A stretch of DNA of 64,000 nucleotides. It comes from Saururus chinensis. Its lineage: Eukaryota; Streptophyta; Magnoliopsida; Piperales; Saururaceae. The stretch covers positions 22,826,995 through 22,890,994 of the forward strand of contig CP141142.1 of NCBI GenBank assembly GCA_035235625.1, read 5' to 3'. Each line of letters opens with the position of its first letter. Positions within the stretch are counted from its first letter, which is position 1. Shown here one piece after another: positions 11,617 to 21,135 of the stretch. The position numbers and the translations under genes were made by a program. The notes below the pieces were generated by a model. It did not search any database. It saw nothing but the letters and a program-made list of their open reading frames with translations, and had not been told where the DNA came from.

Positions 11617-13006
11617 TTGCTATTGCTTGAGGTAGCCTTGAACCCGCTCGTGCAAGGAATGAATGCCCACGAGAAGGCATGGACAAAAATCTCGGGCTGC
11701 ACATCATCATAGTGGGAAGAGTCTGCCTTGTCCTCCACGTCTCCTCCTCAATCTCCTCCATGAGGAGGCTGCCATTGACGGAACAACGATGTCCTGGCAT
11801 GAACTTCTCGTCACAATGGAAACATAGTCCCTTAGACCAATGCTCCTCCATCTATGCTAGTGTAAGACACCTGACAATCTGGCTTGGCGGCAGTGTTGGC
11901 TGGCTAGGTTGGCTTGGCATTGTGCTATTGTTCCGGACGGCAAGGGGGCTAGCACTGACACTGCAACGTGGGAAGGTCCCAAGCTGCCCCCCTCTCCGCT
12001 GCTGGGCCAACTTCTCTTCCTCAATGCATCCTTGACACACGATGTCCCGCATGTTGATGCATGGAAAGTGGTGCATCTCCTCAGAAATCTCAGATTTGAG
12101 ACCTCTCTTGAACATGCCCACCAAGGCGGCCACCAGCCAGTCGGGAAGGCAGTTGGCCACCTTCATGAACTCTGTGTACTAGGCCAGACGATAGTGGTTT
12201 TGCACAGTGTGGAGAGCATCTCATTGAAGTCGTCGAACTCATTTGGGCCAAATTGGATACACAACTCGTCAGAGAAGGCGGCCCAAGTGGGGTAGCACAT
12301 CTCTTTTTCAAAACTTTGGAACCACACAGAAGCGTCCTTGTCTAGGTGGAAGGCTGCTATGCATAGCCATTCAGCCTTCGAATGCGTTCCCTGGTGGTGA
12401 AAAACTTTTCAGCCCTGTACAGCCATTCCACTAGGTTGTTATCCCCATTGTAGTGGTGGAATTGTAGGCAGGTCAAATGAGGTTCAACCCCTCCTCGTGG
12501 TCGCAGTCCTGGGTACTCCTCCCAGTCGTCCTCCATCTCCTGAAACAAGTTTCTGGGAGGTGGACTCATTGGAGCATTTTCCCAAACACCTTGCATGCCT
12601 CATATATCCCAGGCCTGACATCTCCCATCAATGGCCTAGTCGACTATGCCAAAGCGCACAGAACCGTGGGGAGGCACGTATCTCTCTCTACCATTGCTGG
12701 AAGGTCAGATTTAGGCAATTCGGGAGTATGGGACGGCCCTCCCTTTTCCATGACAGAGAGTGGCGGTCTGGGCAATAGTGGCACTGCACGCTGTGCCTGG
12801 AATTGGGCCATGGCCAGACCTAGAGCCTTGACCTTAGCCGTGTCAACGCTCATGCCCATGCTCAAGGACTTGATCCCTGCCATGATTTGATCAAGGGTGG
12901 GTTCGTCAATGGTTGTTGGAACTGTCTTCAGGCTATCCACTGAGGCGAGAGCCTCCTTCTTAGGTGGAACCTTTAGGGCCGCAACAACTTATTTGCCTCG
13001 TGCCAT
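11617..13006 (-). pseudogene. Gag relic with zinc knuckle
   Basis: A probable start ATG lies at 13,004-13,006 (MARGK) and is followed at once by an in-frame TAA at 12,989-12,991. Then come DEPTLDQIMAGIKSL (about 12,880) and LQFHHYNGDNNLVEWLYRAE (about 12,400-12,480), the retrotransposon gag core, in another frame. WAAFSDELCIQFGP lies at about 12,250-12,290. The knuckle CFHCDEKFMPGHRC is at about 11,780-11,830. Gag forms the particle that packages element RNA. Stops and frame changes make this copy non-functional. Confidence 0.82.
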
Positions 13007-13023
13007 GGCCAGGAATCATAAAA

Positions 13024-13035
13024 GCTCTTATACTA
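13024..13035 (-). other. Primer binding site, initiator-Met tRNA type
   Basis: The minus strand reads TAGTATAAGAGC. It differs at two positions from TGGTATCAGAGC, the common plant initiator-Met tRNA PBS. It lies one base inside the LTR boundary at 13,037. Confidence 0.75.
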
Positions 13036-13036
13036 A

Positions 13037-13118
13037 TGATGTGCCCGAAGTGGCACAATCGATACCTTGGAGTTTCACGCAGGGAAAGGGAAAGAAGGAA
13101 GAGAGGGAAGAAGACGAT
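13037..13118 (-). repeat. Truncated 5' LTR of element copy 2
   Basis: It begins tgatgtgcccgaag and follows the 3' LTR base for base with few changes to about 13,118, where homology stops and a different LTR begins (tgataaac). Confidence 0.75.
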
Positions 13119-13545
13119 GATACTGATAAACATGAAATATATATCTATTTTATATGCCTTTTTACCTTATTTGCTAGTATAGATTAGGTTAATTAAGAGT
13201 TAGTTATAGTTTATTTAGATTAAGATAGAAATTAGTATTTTGTTTAATTATTAATAATTTTATAGTTAGTAGTAATTTAGATATGTATTTGAACAAAGTT
13301 GGGATTTTAATTATATTGTACATGTTTAAACGATGATATTTTATATTTTGTAGGTAAAGTGTGCTTATCTAGGTACTTGGATGATGTTTGGAATAATTCA
13401 AAATAGTTTTGACATGCTTTAAAGTGATTTGGACAACTTTTCGAAGTTATAAACAAGTTAGAAATTAATATGAACATGAAGAAAAGCTTAATGAACAGAA
13501 TATGGACTGTCCGAAAAAACTGTCCAAATTGTAGAAACACTGTAG

Positions 13546-13643
13546 CCATTCGAACGGGGTCACTTACCGTTCGATCGGGATAACATGATTTTAAAGAAAA
13601 TACAGTTCAAGCGTTCGATCGGGCATGCAGGGCGTTCGAACGA
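13546..13643 (+). promoter_or_regulatory. Four phased palindromic boxes upstream of TATA
   Basis: The boxes are CCATTCGAACGG (13,546), CCGTTCGATCGG (13,567), GCGTTCGATCGG (13,611) and GCGTTCGAACGA (13,632). Spacings are 21, 44 and 21 bp. The last box ends 77 bp before the TATA box at 13,720. The inverted copy has the same spacing with GATCGATC cores. A binding-site array is inferred, not shown. Confidence 0.6.
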
Positions 13644-13719
13644 CATAACGTGCAGTTTCCTAGTTTTAGCCAATTTTCAATCCTTTTCATATTGGACTTC
13701 TTCCTACGGATATTATGCC

Positions 13720-13728
13720 TATAAAAAG
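13720..13728 (+). promoter_or_regulatory. TATA box of the LTR
   Basis: TATAAAAAG is conserved at the same relative place in the inverted copy. A gccaatttt motif lies about 50 bp upstream. Transcription would begin about 30 bp downstream, as in an LTR U3/R boundary. Confidence 0.6.
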
Positions 13729-13865
13729 ACATATTTGGCTTGAAACCAGAGGATTCTAATAGATTTTCTGAAGAAGAAAAAGATGGAAGAGAACTCAAAG
13801 CTTTTAAAGGAGATTCAAGTACTTTCTTCTACAATGGAAGGCTAAACTTTTTTTTTACTTAGGAG

Positions 13866-14589
13866 ATAATTTCCGAACCGGAAATAATTTCGAGTCTAGT
13901 TGTCTTCTCCCCATAACATCGAACAAGGGAAAAACAATCCCCTATTCTAGCGGCTGACCTGTTTTAAGCTTGCTCCTTTTATAATTTCTTCAAGACCCTT
14001 ATTGAGTTGTTTCTAAATTCAAATACTTATATTTTTCAAAGTTTAAGAATAAACATATACTATAGATCATGCAAAAGAAGTTATTGATTTCACTCAGGAC
14101 ATAGCATGATGTTGTCCAGTTCAACCCACTAATGGCATAGGATGAAGACAATGTATAAAGCGATTGGAACCTTCAGCAAATGTTCCAAACAATCAAACTC
14201 GCATTGGATGAAACATAACAAAGAAAAACATGACACCTACAATGGGATTTCCACCCAATCAAACCAACCACTGAAAATGAAAAGAGCATCCACTGGGCGT
14301 AGAAACACTACATAAAAAAATCTCCCACTCGTTGATTGCCTAGTTTCCACTAGCAATGTTATGATTCTTATGAACCCAATATTCTAATCAAAGATCTATG
14401 ATTACTGCTCAGTTTCTAATTCTTTACTTAAAAAATCACATGATTAAAGAATCCCAATGAGGAAGTTACATAGGAACAGAAGTTCTCTGCATCGAAGTTA
14501 TTAGAAACAAAGCTTCTTATTTTAACCACAGATGTATTATGTGGGTGACAATTCATATCAGGCATAAAAAGTTCTAAATAAAGACTAAT
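13866..14589. other. Unassigned spacer between inverted LTR copies
   Basis: No coding domain or known element is recognised. A short palindrome-like tccgaaccgga lies at 13,873. This could be older host sequence, or a fragment of an element whose LTRs flank it. Confidence 0.4.
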
Positions 14590-15425
14590 TGAGTACTCAT
14601 TGATCGTTTATAATTAAACCCTTTGCAAGTGTACAAGGTAATTGTACTAGGATAAGTATTTAAGGGTTGTCGAACCTCAGGGACGGATGGATTATTACTA
14701 AATCTAAAGAGGAATTTGTTGATTAAAAACTAAAAACAACTTAAACTTAAATTAAGCAAAAGAAAGAAATCAACTAGTTTAAAAATAAGAGATTAATTTG
14801 ATGGAAATTACTTAGGAAATTGAATCCACTATAAAACCATAACAATTCCTTAACTTTTAATCTAAATCTAGTGTGAACATGAACAAGTATTCTCAGCTAC
14901 AAGCTAGAATTACTTCAAAAAGAATCATTAATTAACTTCCATGGCATAAACTATCTTCGACAATAGCACGGATCATCTACACTAAACTAGCTATAGGCAT
15001 GACCCGTCTAATCTTAGTATAACTCATCCAAGTCATTAATTATTTGAACATTAAAACTATTGTATGACCATCTCATCTAAATCACAGAAATTAGAATCGA
15101 TGCAAATATCAAAACCATATCAATCTATCATCTACAAGACAATAAATCAACATAGACTTGAATAAACATAAAAAGCTCTTCCATTAAAAAGGAAATCCAT
15201 ATCATACAATTGTCATCATTCATAACTGAGATCTAAATTAAAAAGAAAAGAAACTGAAACTTATCTATAGCTTCATCAACTCCTAAGTAAAAGAAAAGTC
15301 TAGCCTTCCATTGTAGAAGAAAGCACTTGAATCTCCATTGAAAGCTTTGAATTCTCTTCCATCTTCTTCTTCCTTTTTCTCTTCTTAAAATCTACTGGAA
15401 TCCCCTAATTCTAAGCCAAATATGT

Positions 15426-15434
15426 CTTTTTATA
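15426..15434 (-). promoter_or_regulatory. TATA box of the minus-strand LTR
   Basis: The minus strand reads TATAAAAAG, equivalent to 13,720-13,728. The box array lies 77 bp upstream on the same strand. Confidence 0.6.
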
Positions 15435-15510
15435 GGCATAAGTTCCGTAGGAAGAAGTCCAATATGAAAAGGATTGGAATTTGGGTCAAACAAGGAAACT
15501 GCACGTTATG

Positions 15511-15609
15511 CCGATCGATCGCCCTGCATTCCCGATCGATCGGCTACACTGTATTTTCATCTGAATTCACGTTATCCCGATCGATCGGTAAGTGACCCCG
15601 ATCGATCGG
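15511..15609 (-). promoter_or_regulatory. Four phased CGATCGATCG boxes
   Basis: CCGATCGATCG-type boxes begin at 15,511, 15,532, 15,577 and 15,598, giving spacings of 21, 45 and 21 bp. Three of the four are the identical 12-mer CCGATCGATCGG. In the related copy (13,546-13,643) the equivalent boxes have GTTCGAAC or GTTCGATC cores. Core sequence therefore differs between copies while position is kept. Confidence 0.65.
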
Positions 15610-16022
15610 CTACAGTGTTTCTGTTTTACCGGACTGTTCATATTCTGTTCATTAAGCTTTCCTTCGTGTCCATATTAATTTCCAACTTGTTTATAACTCC
15701 GAAAAGTTGTCCAAATCACTTTAAAGCATGTGAAGACTATTTTCAAGCATTTCAAACATCGTCCAAGTACTTAAATAAGCGCACTTTACCTACAAAATAT
15801 AAAATACCATATTTTAGACATGTAGAATATCATTAAAATTCCATTTTGATTTAAATACATGTCTAAACAACTAATAACTACAAAATCATTAATAATTAAA
15901 CTAAAATACTAATATCTATCTTAATCTAAATAAACCATAATTAACTCTAAATTAACCTAATCTATACTAGCAAATAAGGTAAAAATGCATATAAAATAGA
16001 TATAGATTTCATACTTATCACT

Positions 16023-16829
16023 CATATACAATTTCATTAGTATTCACAAGTCTAAGGAACCCAAACTATGAAATAATCAGAACATAGTCTCAATAAGACA
16101 GGTAGGAAGAGCATGAGATGGTGAACACAACTATATCAAGCTTCTATTATGTAATTTAGCAACGTTGGACAACTCTAATCATACTGCACCAAAGATCAAA
16201 GGAGCACTAATAGGAATGTAAAAACCAACTTACGGCTTCTCATAGCCCCTTTCCTCCACAACCTTCATAAATTGTTTAACATCACTCAGCCGAAGAGGAT
16301 GACTTAGAGAATAGTCTTCCTTTGTACATGTATTCTTCCTCTCGAATAAAACTAAATTATCCTCTCCGTCTCTCTTTTTCTCCTCCCTTCCCAAAAAGCT
16401 CCACCCTCTCATTCAATAAACTCTAAATATCTATTTATAATCTTAGAGATTAGGACCTCTAATCCCCTTAGAAGTTGGGTCAAACTTCCCCAATTTGGCA
16501 ACCAATTGGTCCTTTAAAAATTGATTTTGTCACTTTAATTAATCGGGCCTAAATAGTGACTTAAATAGACAATTCACGCATCAAATTTAGGTAAAGGGGC
16601 CTTGCACATTATATTTAACTTTAAATAGTCGTATCTCCCTCATCTGAACTCCGATTTGTGCATTCTTAGTAGTGTTTCAAGGTTCTTTCTGTCTACTTTC
16701 TATCCATATAGGTTTGAGCCATGAATTCCAACTATTGAGTAACTTATAATTACGAGAAAGTCAAGGGGTCAAATACCCTAATTTCTATGAGCTAACCTTT
16801 AAAAATTTAGAAAATTCCCAGATGTTACA
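16023..16829 (-). repeat. LTR 5' fragment of the 4-kb family
   Basis: The minus strand starts TGTAACATCTGGGAATTTTC at 16,829. Downstream it shares ctccctcatc..aactccgattygtg (plus strand about 16,634) with 42,270-42,300 and, more loosely, 20,830. It is cut on its left by the Athila-like LTR. The plus-strand region 16,230-16,430 within it shows no domain. Confidence 0.6.
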
Positions 16830-17421
16830 CCAAACTTGAGCTTGGGGGAAAATCCCCTAGTCTTTAAAACTATTTTACCCTTAAAGTTCAGTTGCAATTT
16901 AATTACCTGACTTGGGCTCTAGTTCATGGGCCTTTGAGTTGATTTAAACTTTTTAAAAAATCCTAGTGAGATGTGAGTGTGTACCCTAAATATCGACCAA
17001 GCCACATAGTGGGTAAAAATCCCAAAAGGTGGATAATTGACCATTTTTCCCCAAGGGTTAGTAGGTAAACCATTGAGCAAACTAAGGTCGGTTGAAGGGG
17101 TTCATGACATCAAGGAGTATCCTTGAGCACAATTATTTGCCCATCAAAGTTCAAGAAGGCCTTGAACAAAATGATAAAAATGTCTATATCAGTGACCCCC
17201 CACATTTGTGTGAATAGAAGCATCAGCCAATTTGAGAGTGGAACCTCTGGAGAGGTCAATTACTTGAAATCAAAGGAAAGAAAGTGAGATGACCCAAATG
17301 AGAGTATCGTGTCCCATGTGGATGAATTACCTCAATGTCGTTAAGGGCAATCAACCTGTTTTCACATAAATGGATACCCCCTAACCGGAGGAGAGTTAGG
17401 GTACCTTATAATAATAGTAAA
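16830..17421 (+). repeat. LTR internal fragment, left half of a split copy
   Basis: It matches 54,130-54,790 in order: aaaatcccc..ctttaaaa, gggtaaaaatccca, ggttgaaggggttca, cacatt..tgtgaatagaagc and aaccggaggagagttagggt. It stops at gtaaa, where a solo LTR begins. The same LTR resumes at 21,136. Confidence 0.7.
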
Positions 17422-18846
17422 TGTCACACCTCCAGATTTTGGAAGCATATATAAAAGTTTTAATAATAAAAATCAGAGTTCACTCGTGCCCGCAACTGAA
17501 GCTATTCACCATATAAAATTTAGTTTCCCAAGAATTACCGTTTGTGTACAAACACACAAGGAGAAAAATAATAAATTTCTTACTATGATTTAAGTGCGGT
17601 TAAAAATCCTTGAAATCATCTTAAAAACTCCCAAGTATGCCCTTATACCTGCACACTAAGCTTCGTCAAGTCCTGCAAGTTCTAGGGGTAATGAGTATTT
17701 TAAAATATTCAGTAGGAGAGTTTATACTATCATGCATAATGTAATAAGGCAGTTTCAAAAGCACATACTATAAATAATACTTTCATAAAATCAAGGGTGT
17801 GCCTCTCACCCAAAACCATCCCTAAAACTTCTTCCTACGTATCGAAGATGCTCCAGGGATTGCATGCTTTCATGGCTTGCTATAAGTATCTCATACACAT
17901 ACCCCATCATATGTACTATGTATTGGGTATAAAGAAACCTCCTCTTACTCCTCCACGGATCATTGTGAAACACCTTGTATTTGTGGAGAGAAGAGACACC
18001 CATGCTCATAGAGCACCGAGATCATGAGAGTAGAGAATCTACCTATGATACTCCTTACCTTAGCGTGTGTAGCCTTAAGGGATGTTGCCCTTCATTTAGG
18101 GCTCACTAAGCTAAAATAGGTACCATGCATACGATTCCAAATTGGATTATAATTGTATCCTCTTCTAATTAAGAGTTTAATATCTGACTAATCGACCTAG
18201 TAGATTACTAGATTGTTCTTAAAATTAGTACTTTTAACAAGTAAAAATTAAGAGTTCTAGCCTCTTTGCGCAGAAACTTTTAATTAAATGGAAACAATTA
18301 AAGCATAACTATTCGCTAAATCTTACTCTCAAATTATCAATCAATCCACACATAAACACAACAATTTATGTGGAAAATCCCAACTATGGTAAAAAACTAC
18401 AACAATTCTAAAGGAACCAAATCAATGCACTAAAAACTCAGACTTTGCATGGACACAAGCAAACCACCAACCTTGTTTAGACTTTAACACAAGTTCCTCT
18501 TATTTATATCATTGTTGTTAGTCTTTAAGTCTTCTCCAAGCTCTTGAAACTTTCTTCTCCTTGCCTTGTCTCTATTTGCTTCTAGTCTTCAACAATCTCC
18601 TCTTATTGTTTTGACTTTGGCCTTGTATAAATCTTCAATATCCCATTAAAGACATATTGAAACTCTTCTTTGAATACTCTATGTATCAACTCCTTCAGTT
18701 GTGGATTGTCTTCTTCAATTCACCATAGATTTTCAATACAAAGATCAAGTGCATTCTCCTTTAGAAAACAATAATCAACGGTGTAAACCCTCTTTTCTCT
18801 TTTCTCCTCAAGGATTTCATCACTCTAATTTCTTGATTTCATAACA

Positions 18847-18854
18847 CTTATATA
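18847..18854 (-). promoter_or_regulatory. TATA box of LTR copy A
   Basis: The minus strand reads gctaTATAAGtg, preceded by cctaaaccaacttgttgag. Copy C has the same arrangement (cctaaaccaacttagttat then ctatataaag). Confidence 0.55.
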
Positions 18855-18942
18855 GCTCAACAAGTTGGTTTAGGACTTGTACTTGAATAAGAAATGAAGT
18901 GGAAATCAGAAGGTCTTCATTTAGGTAAATTGTTCTTGAAAT

Positions 18943-19032
18943 GATTGATCTTTCTAAACAGCGATCAATCAGTTACTCTTTCTCATATGCATGTTTCTTC
19001 AATCAATCAATCAATTGCAAGAGCAATCGATC
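18943..19032 (-). promoter_or_regulatory. Phased GATTGATC/GATCAATC boxes in LTR copy A
   Basis: Eight-base boxes lie at 18,943 (gattgatc), 18,963 (gatcaatc), 19,005 (aatcaatc within an aatc run) and 19,025 (aatcgatc), spaced 20, 42 and 20 bp. An aatcaatt box at 19,108 may belong. The array begins 88 bp upstream of the minus-strand TATA at 18,854. The simple aatc run makes one position ambiguous. Confidence 0.45.
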
Positions 19033-20519
19033 GATAACTTTTGGTTTCATTTTGGACATGACTAAATCATCAGGCAATTTATCATTTTGACTTTCTCATT
19101 TTGTAGCAATCAATTGTTCTGCCTATTTTTGACAATTTTGCCCTTTTTAACATAAATCTTTCTAAAACCTCTGTAATCACATTAACCTTTTTGAAGTGAT
19201 TTAAACATGCCAATGTGATCTAGATATGCTTCAAAACCCTTCACATTCTTTAGTCTTTTACCTTGATCAACAAGAACATGTTTGCTCCTACTTTTAAAGT
19301 CTGTTAATTCCAAATCTCACTTGACTACAACAACCTCAAATTTAACTCTAAGAATTATAACATACATATAGTTTCTTAACATAATTTTGATAAAACAATT
19401 AGCCAATTAACTAGACATATGACTCATACACTCTTACACAAATCCACGGAGGTCTATCAGGGCGCCCAACAACAATTTCAAATAAACAAATCAATCCTGA
19501 GTTCCCAGACTCATAAAGGGCAATTTTTCTTTTAAAATATTCCATTCTAATATTTATCATTTCCCAAACCTTATCCTCACCTCTGCAATCCATGGAAGCA
19601 TCACTATTAAAGACTACAAAGATAGGGTTGGTCGCTCATTCCAATGAGACAGTTACCCTTTCTTCATTCCATTTTAGTAGCTCGATCACCATGTTTGTAC
19701 ATATTTTAGAAAATATTCTTAAGAATCGTCCTTCTACAAGGAATGATTTTCTAAAACTACTTTTCAAATATACTTTAGTCATTTCTAATTAAAACATTGT
19801 CGAAGCTAGATTTTTTCTATCTCACGTACTTTAACATGTATAATTTATAATCGAAATCTAAGGATAAATCATTCGGTAAAATGAATATACGAGGCAATCA
19901 TAAAAATCACAATATATTAATCATATCCTAATACATAATCATTCAGCAAACTGATTATATGCGAAAATTATAAATTATTACTTGAAACTAACTCTAATGC
20001 TTAGCATGCTAGAGTCATGTATATTAAGTTCAAAAGACAACCAAAGTAAACATTCATGCCTAAATAAAGGATAAAAAACCTACCTCGCTCTCCTCGTGAG
20101 TTCAAAGATGACGAGCCAAACTCCACAAACTTGGACGTGTATTTCTCATGACATTAGAGCTCTCTAGCTTGAAAGATAACTCCACAATGTATGGCACACT
20201 AGATGGTTGTGGGCAGAACCTCCCCTTACCCAGGTATGTTTCTCTTTCTCTCTCTATGTGCAGCTAGTCGGGAGAGGATAGAGCCTCTTCATATTTTGGG
20301 CTGCTTCTCTCTCTTTGGGCCCGAGGGCATTAGAGCCGTTTCCTCCTGTAGAGTCACCAACTCAAAGAATGGACCCTTCTTTTGCATTAAGCACCCTCAA
20401 ATTAGCTAAGAACGCCTCTTGGACAGCTTGAATTGTACTTAAAATTGCTTAGAACAAAAGAAATGAAGTTTGAGGAGCATGAGAGAGAAGAAACTAGAAA
20501 AATAGAAGGCCTAATGCAC

Positions 20520-20760
20520 TATTTATAGTGGGTTGAGGCAGTTTCATAGGCCCCATGCATCACAAGCACAATGTGTGATGCAGAGGGGCTGTGTGGTTTG
20601 CGCAGCTGTGCAACGCATTGCACGTGCCATGTGCATTGTGATAGGGCCTGGACCATGTGCCTTGTTGGGTGCATGTACTACATGTCACCACCCACCAAAG
20701 CATGACATGGGTCCATGCGCATCATGGCCACATGTCGCGGTTGGCGTTAGCCACTGATGC
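20520..20760 (-). promoter_or_regulatory. TATA box and TGCA-rich upstream repeats of the solo LTR
   Basis: The minus strand has cTATAAATA at 20,520-20,528. Immediately upstream (plus 20,550-20,730) is a stretch dense in short self-complementary words: catgcatcac, tgtgatgcag, tgcgcagctg, aacgcattgcac, catgtgcattg and catgcgcatcatgg. It occupies the place that box arrays hold in other LTRs here, but the spacing is less regular. A frame at 20,533-20,757 reads through it and is not considered coding. Confidence 0.4.
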
Positions 20761-21135
20761 AATAAATTATTTTTCTATTATTTTTTTCCAAAAAACAAAA
20801 TCTTTAAACATATGTAACTTTCTCTTCCAAACTCCGATTCACGTGTTCTTGGTACCACTGGCTCGTATCGATGAAACCTACAAAACTACATGGGTAGGTT
20901 ATGCCACACTTTTCAAGTGGGTCCCTCCCATATGGAACACTTCCCAAGGTTGTAACTTTTGATCCCAGTATTCGATTTGCTTAGTTCAAGGCTCATTATG
21001 CTTATCTTTTCGAGCTCTACCATGCCCTTAAGAAATCACACCAAATAAACATCTCTAAATAATTTAAAATCACTAAAAACTCAAAATTACTTTATTAAAA
21101 GCATAAAATTGTACCAAAAATTCTTAGTCATTACA

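Larger units (their letters stand above)
7806..13118 (-). mobile_element. Decayed chromovirus-like Ty3/gypsy element (copy 2)
   Basis: Right to left the element has a cut 5' LTR (13,037-13,118), PBS (13,024-13,035), gag, protease, RT, RNase H, integrase and 3' LTR (7,806-8,119). This is the gag-PR-RT-RH-INT order of Ty3/gypsy. The zinc knuckle FHCDEKFMPGHRC resembles chromovirus-type gag. Frames are broken throughout, and a 692-bp segment is tandemly duplicated. The 5' LTR ends abruptly where the LTR at 13,120 begins, so the right flank and target duplication cannot be read. Confidence 0.85.
13120..13865 (+). repeat. Truncated Athila-like LTR, plus orientation
   Basis: It starts tgataaacatgaaat and is an inverted copy of 15,277-16,022. 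Shared blocks in order are accttatttgctagtataga, gactgt..tgttcattaagct, the palindromic boxes, gcctataaaaagacatattt and acttaggag. Homology ends at acttaggag (about 13,865), so the inner half of the LTR is missing. Confidence 0.85.
14590..16022 (-). repeat. Athila-like LTR, minus orientation, about 1.43 kb
   Basis: On the minus strand it starts TGATAAGTATGAAATC at 16,022. It carries boxes and a TATA box, then the inner part with gtcgaacctcagggacgg (plus strand 14,670), and ends near 14,590. No PBS or coding sequence follows, so it looks like a solo or truncated LTR. It shares its outer 745 bp with 13,120-13,865 and its termini with 3,906-5,945. Confidence 0.75.
18165..19395 (-). repeat. Copia-like LTR, copy A
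   Basis: It shares an ordered set of blocks with copies B (23,330-24,600), C (29,770-35,235) and D (59,281-60,290). These are the box array, cctaaaccaactt before TATA, a ggttttccac-like block near the end (here gtggaaaatcccaac at 18,370) and a terminal ttaat..gat block. The ttttccac..taaaa motif recalls plant Copia LTRs, but no pol sequence supports this, so the superfamily is tentative. Boundaries are approximate. Confidence 0.6.
17422..21135 (-). mobile_element. Solo LTR (3,714 bp) splitting an older LTR
   Basis: The plus strand begins TGTCACACCTCCAG and ends AGTCATTACA, so the minus-strand LTR runs TGTAATGACT..GGTGTGACA. Flanks are gtaaa (17,417-17,421) and ataaa (21,136-21,140), a 5-bp target duplication with one mismatch. 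The uninterrupted site is visible in the related LTR at 54,785 (gttaaatgacttc). No PBS or coding relic lies inside, apart from a nested LTR at about 18,165-19,395. A plus-strand frame at 17,797-18,027 is not gene-like. Confidence 0.78.

Noticed and set aside
11573-12940. Plus-strand open frames opposite gag
   Set aside because: They are antisense to clear gag and protease motifs and have no domain of their own.
18943-19115. Box array as simple (AATC)n microsatellite slippage
   Set aside because: Only one position sits in a short AATC run; the other boxes are embedded in unrelated sequence at regular distances.
20533-20962. Plus-strand frames with many Cys and His
   Set aside because: They are a by-product of repeated TGCA/CATG words upstream of an LTR TATA box; the Cys/His pattern matches no zinc-finger spacing.
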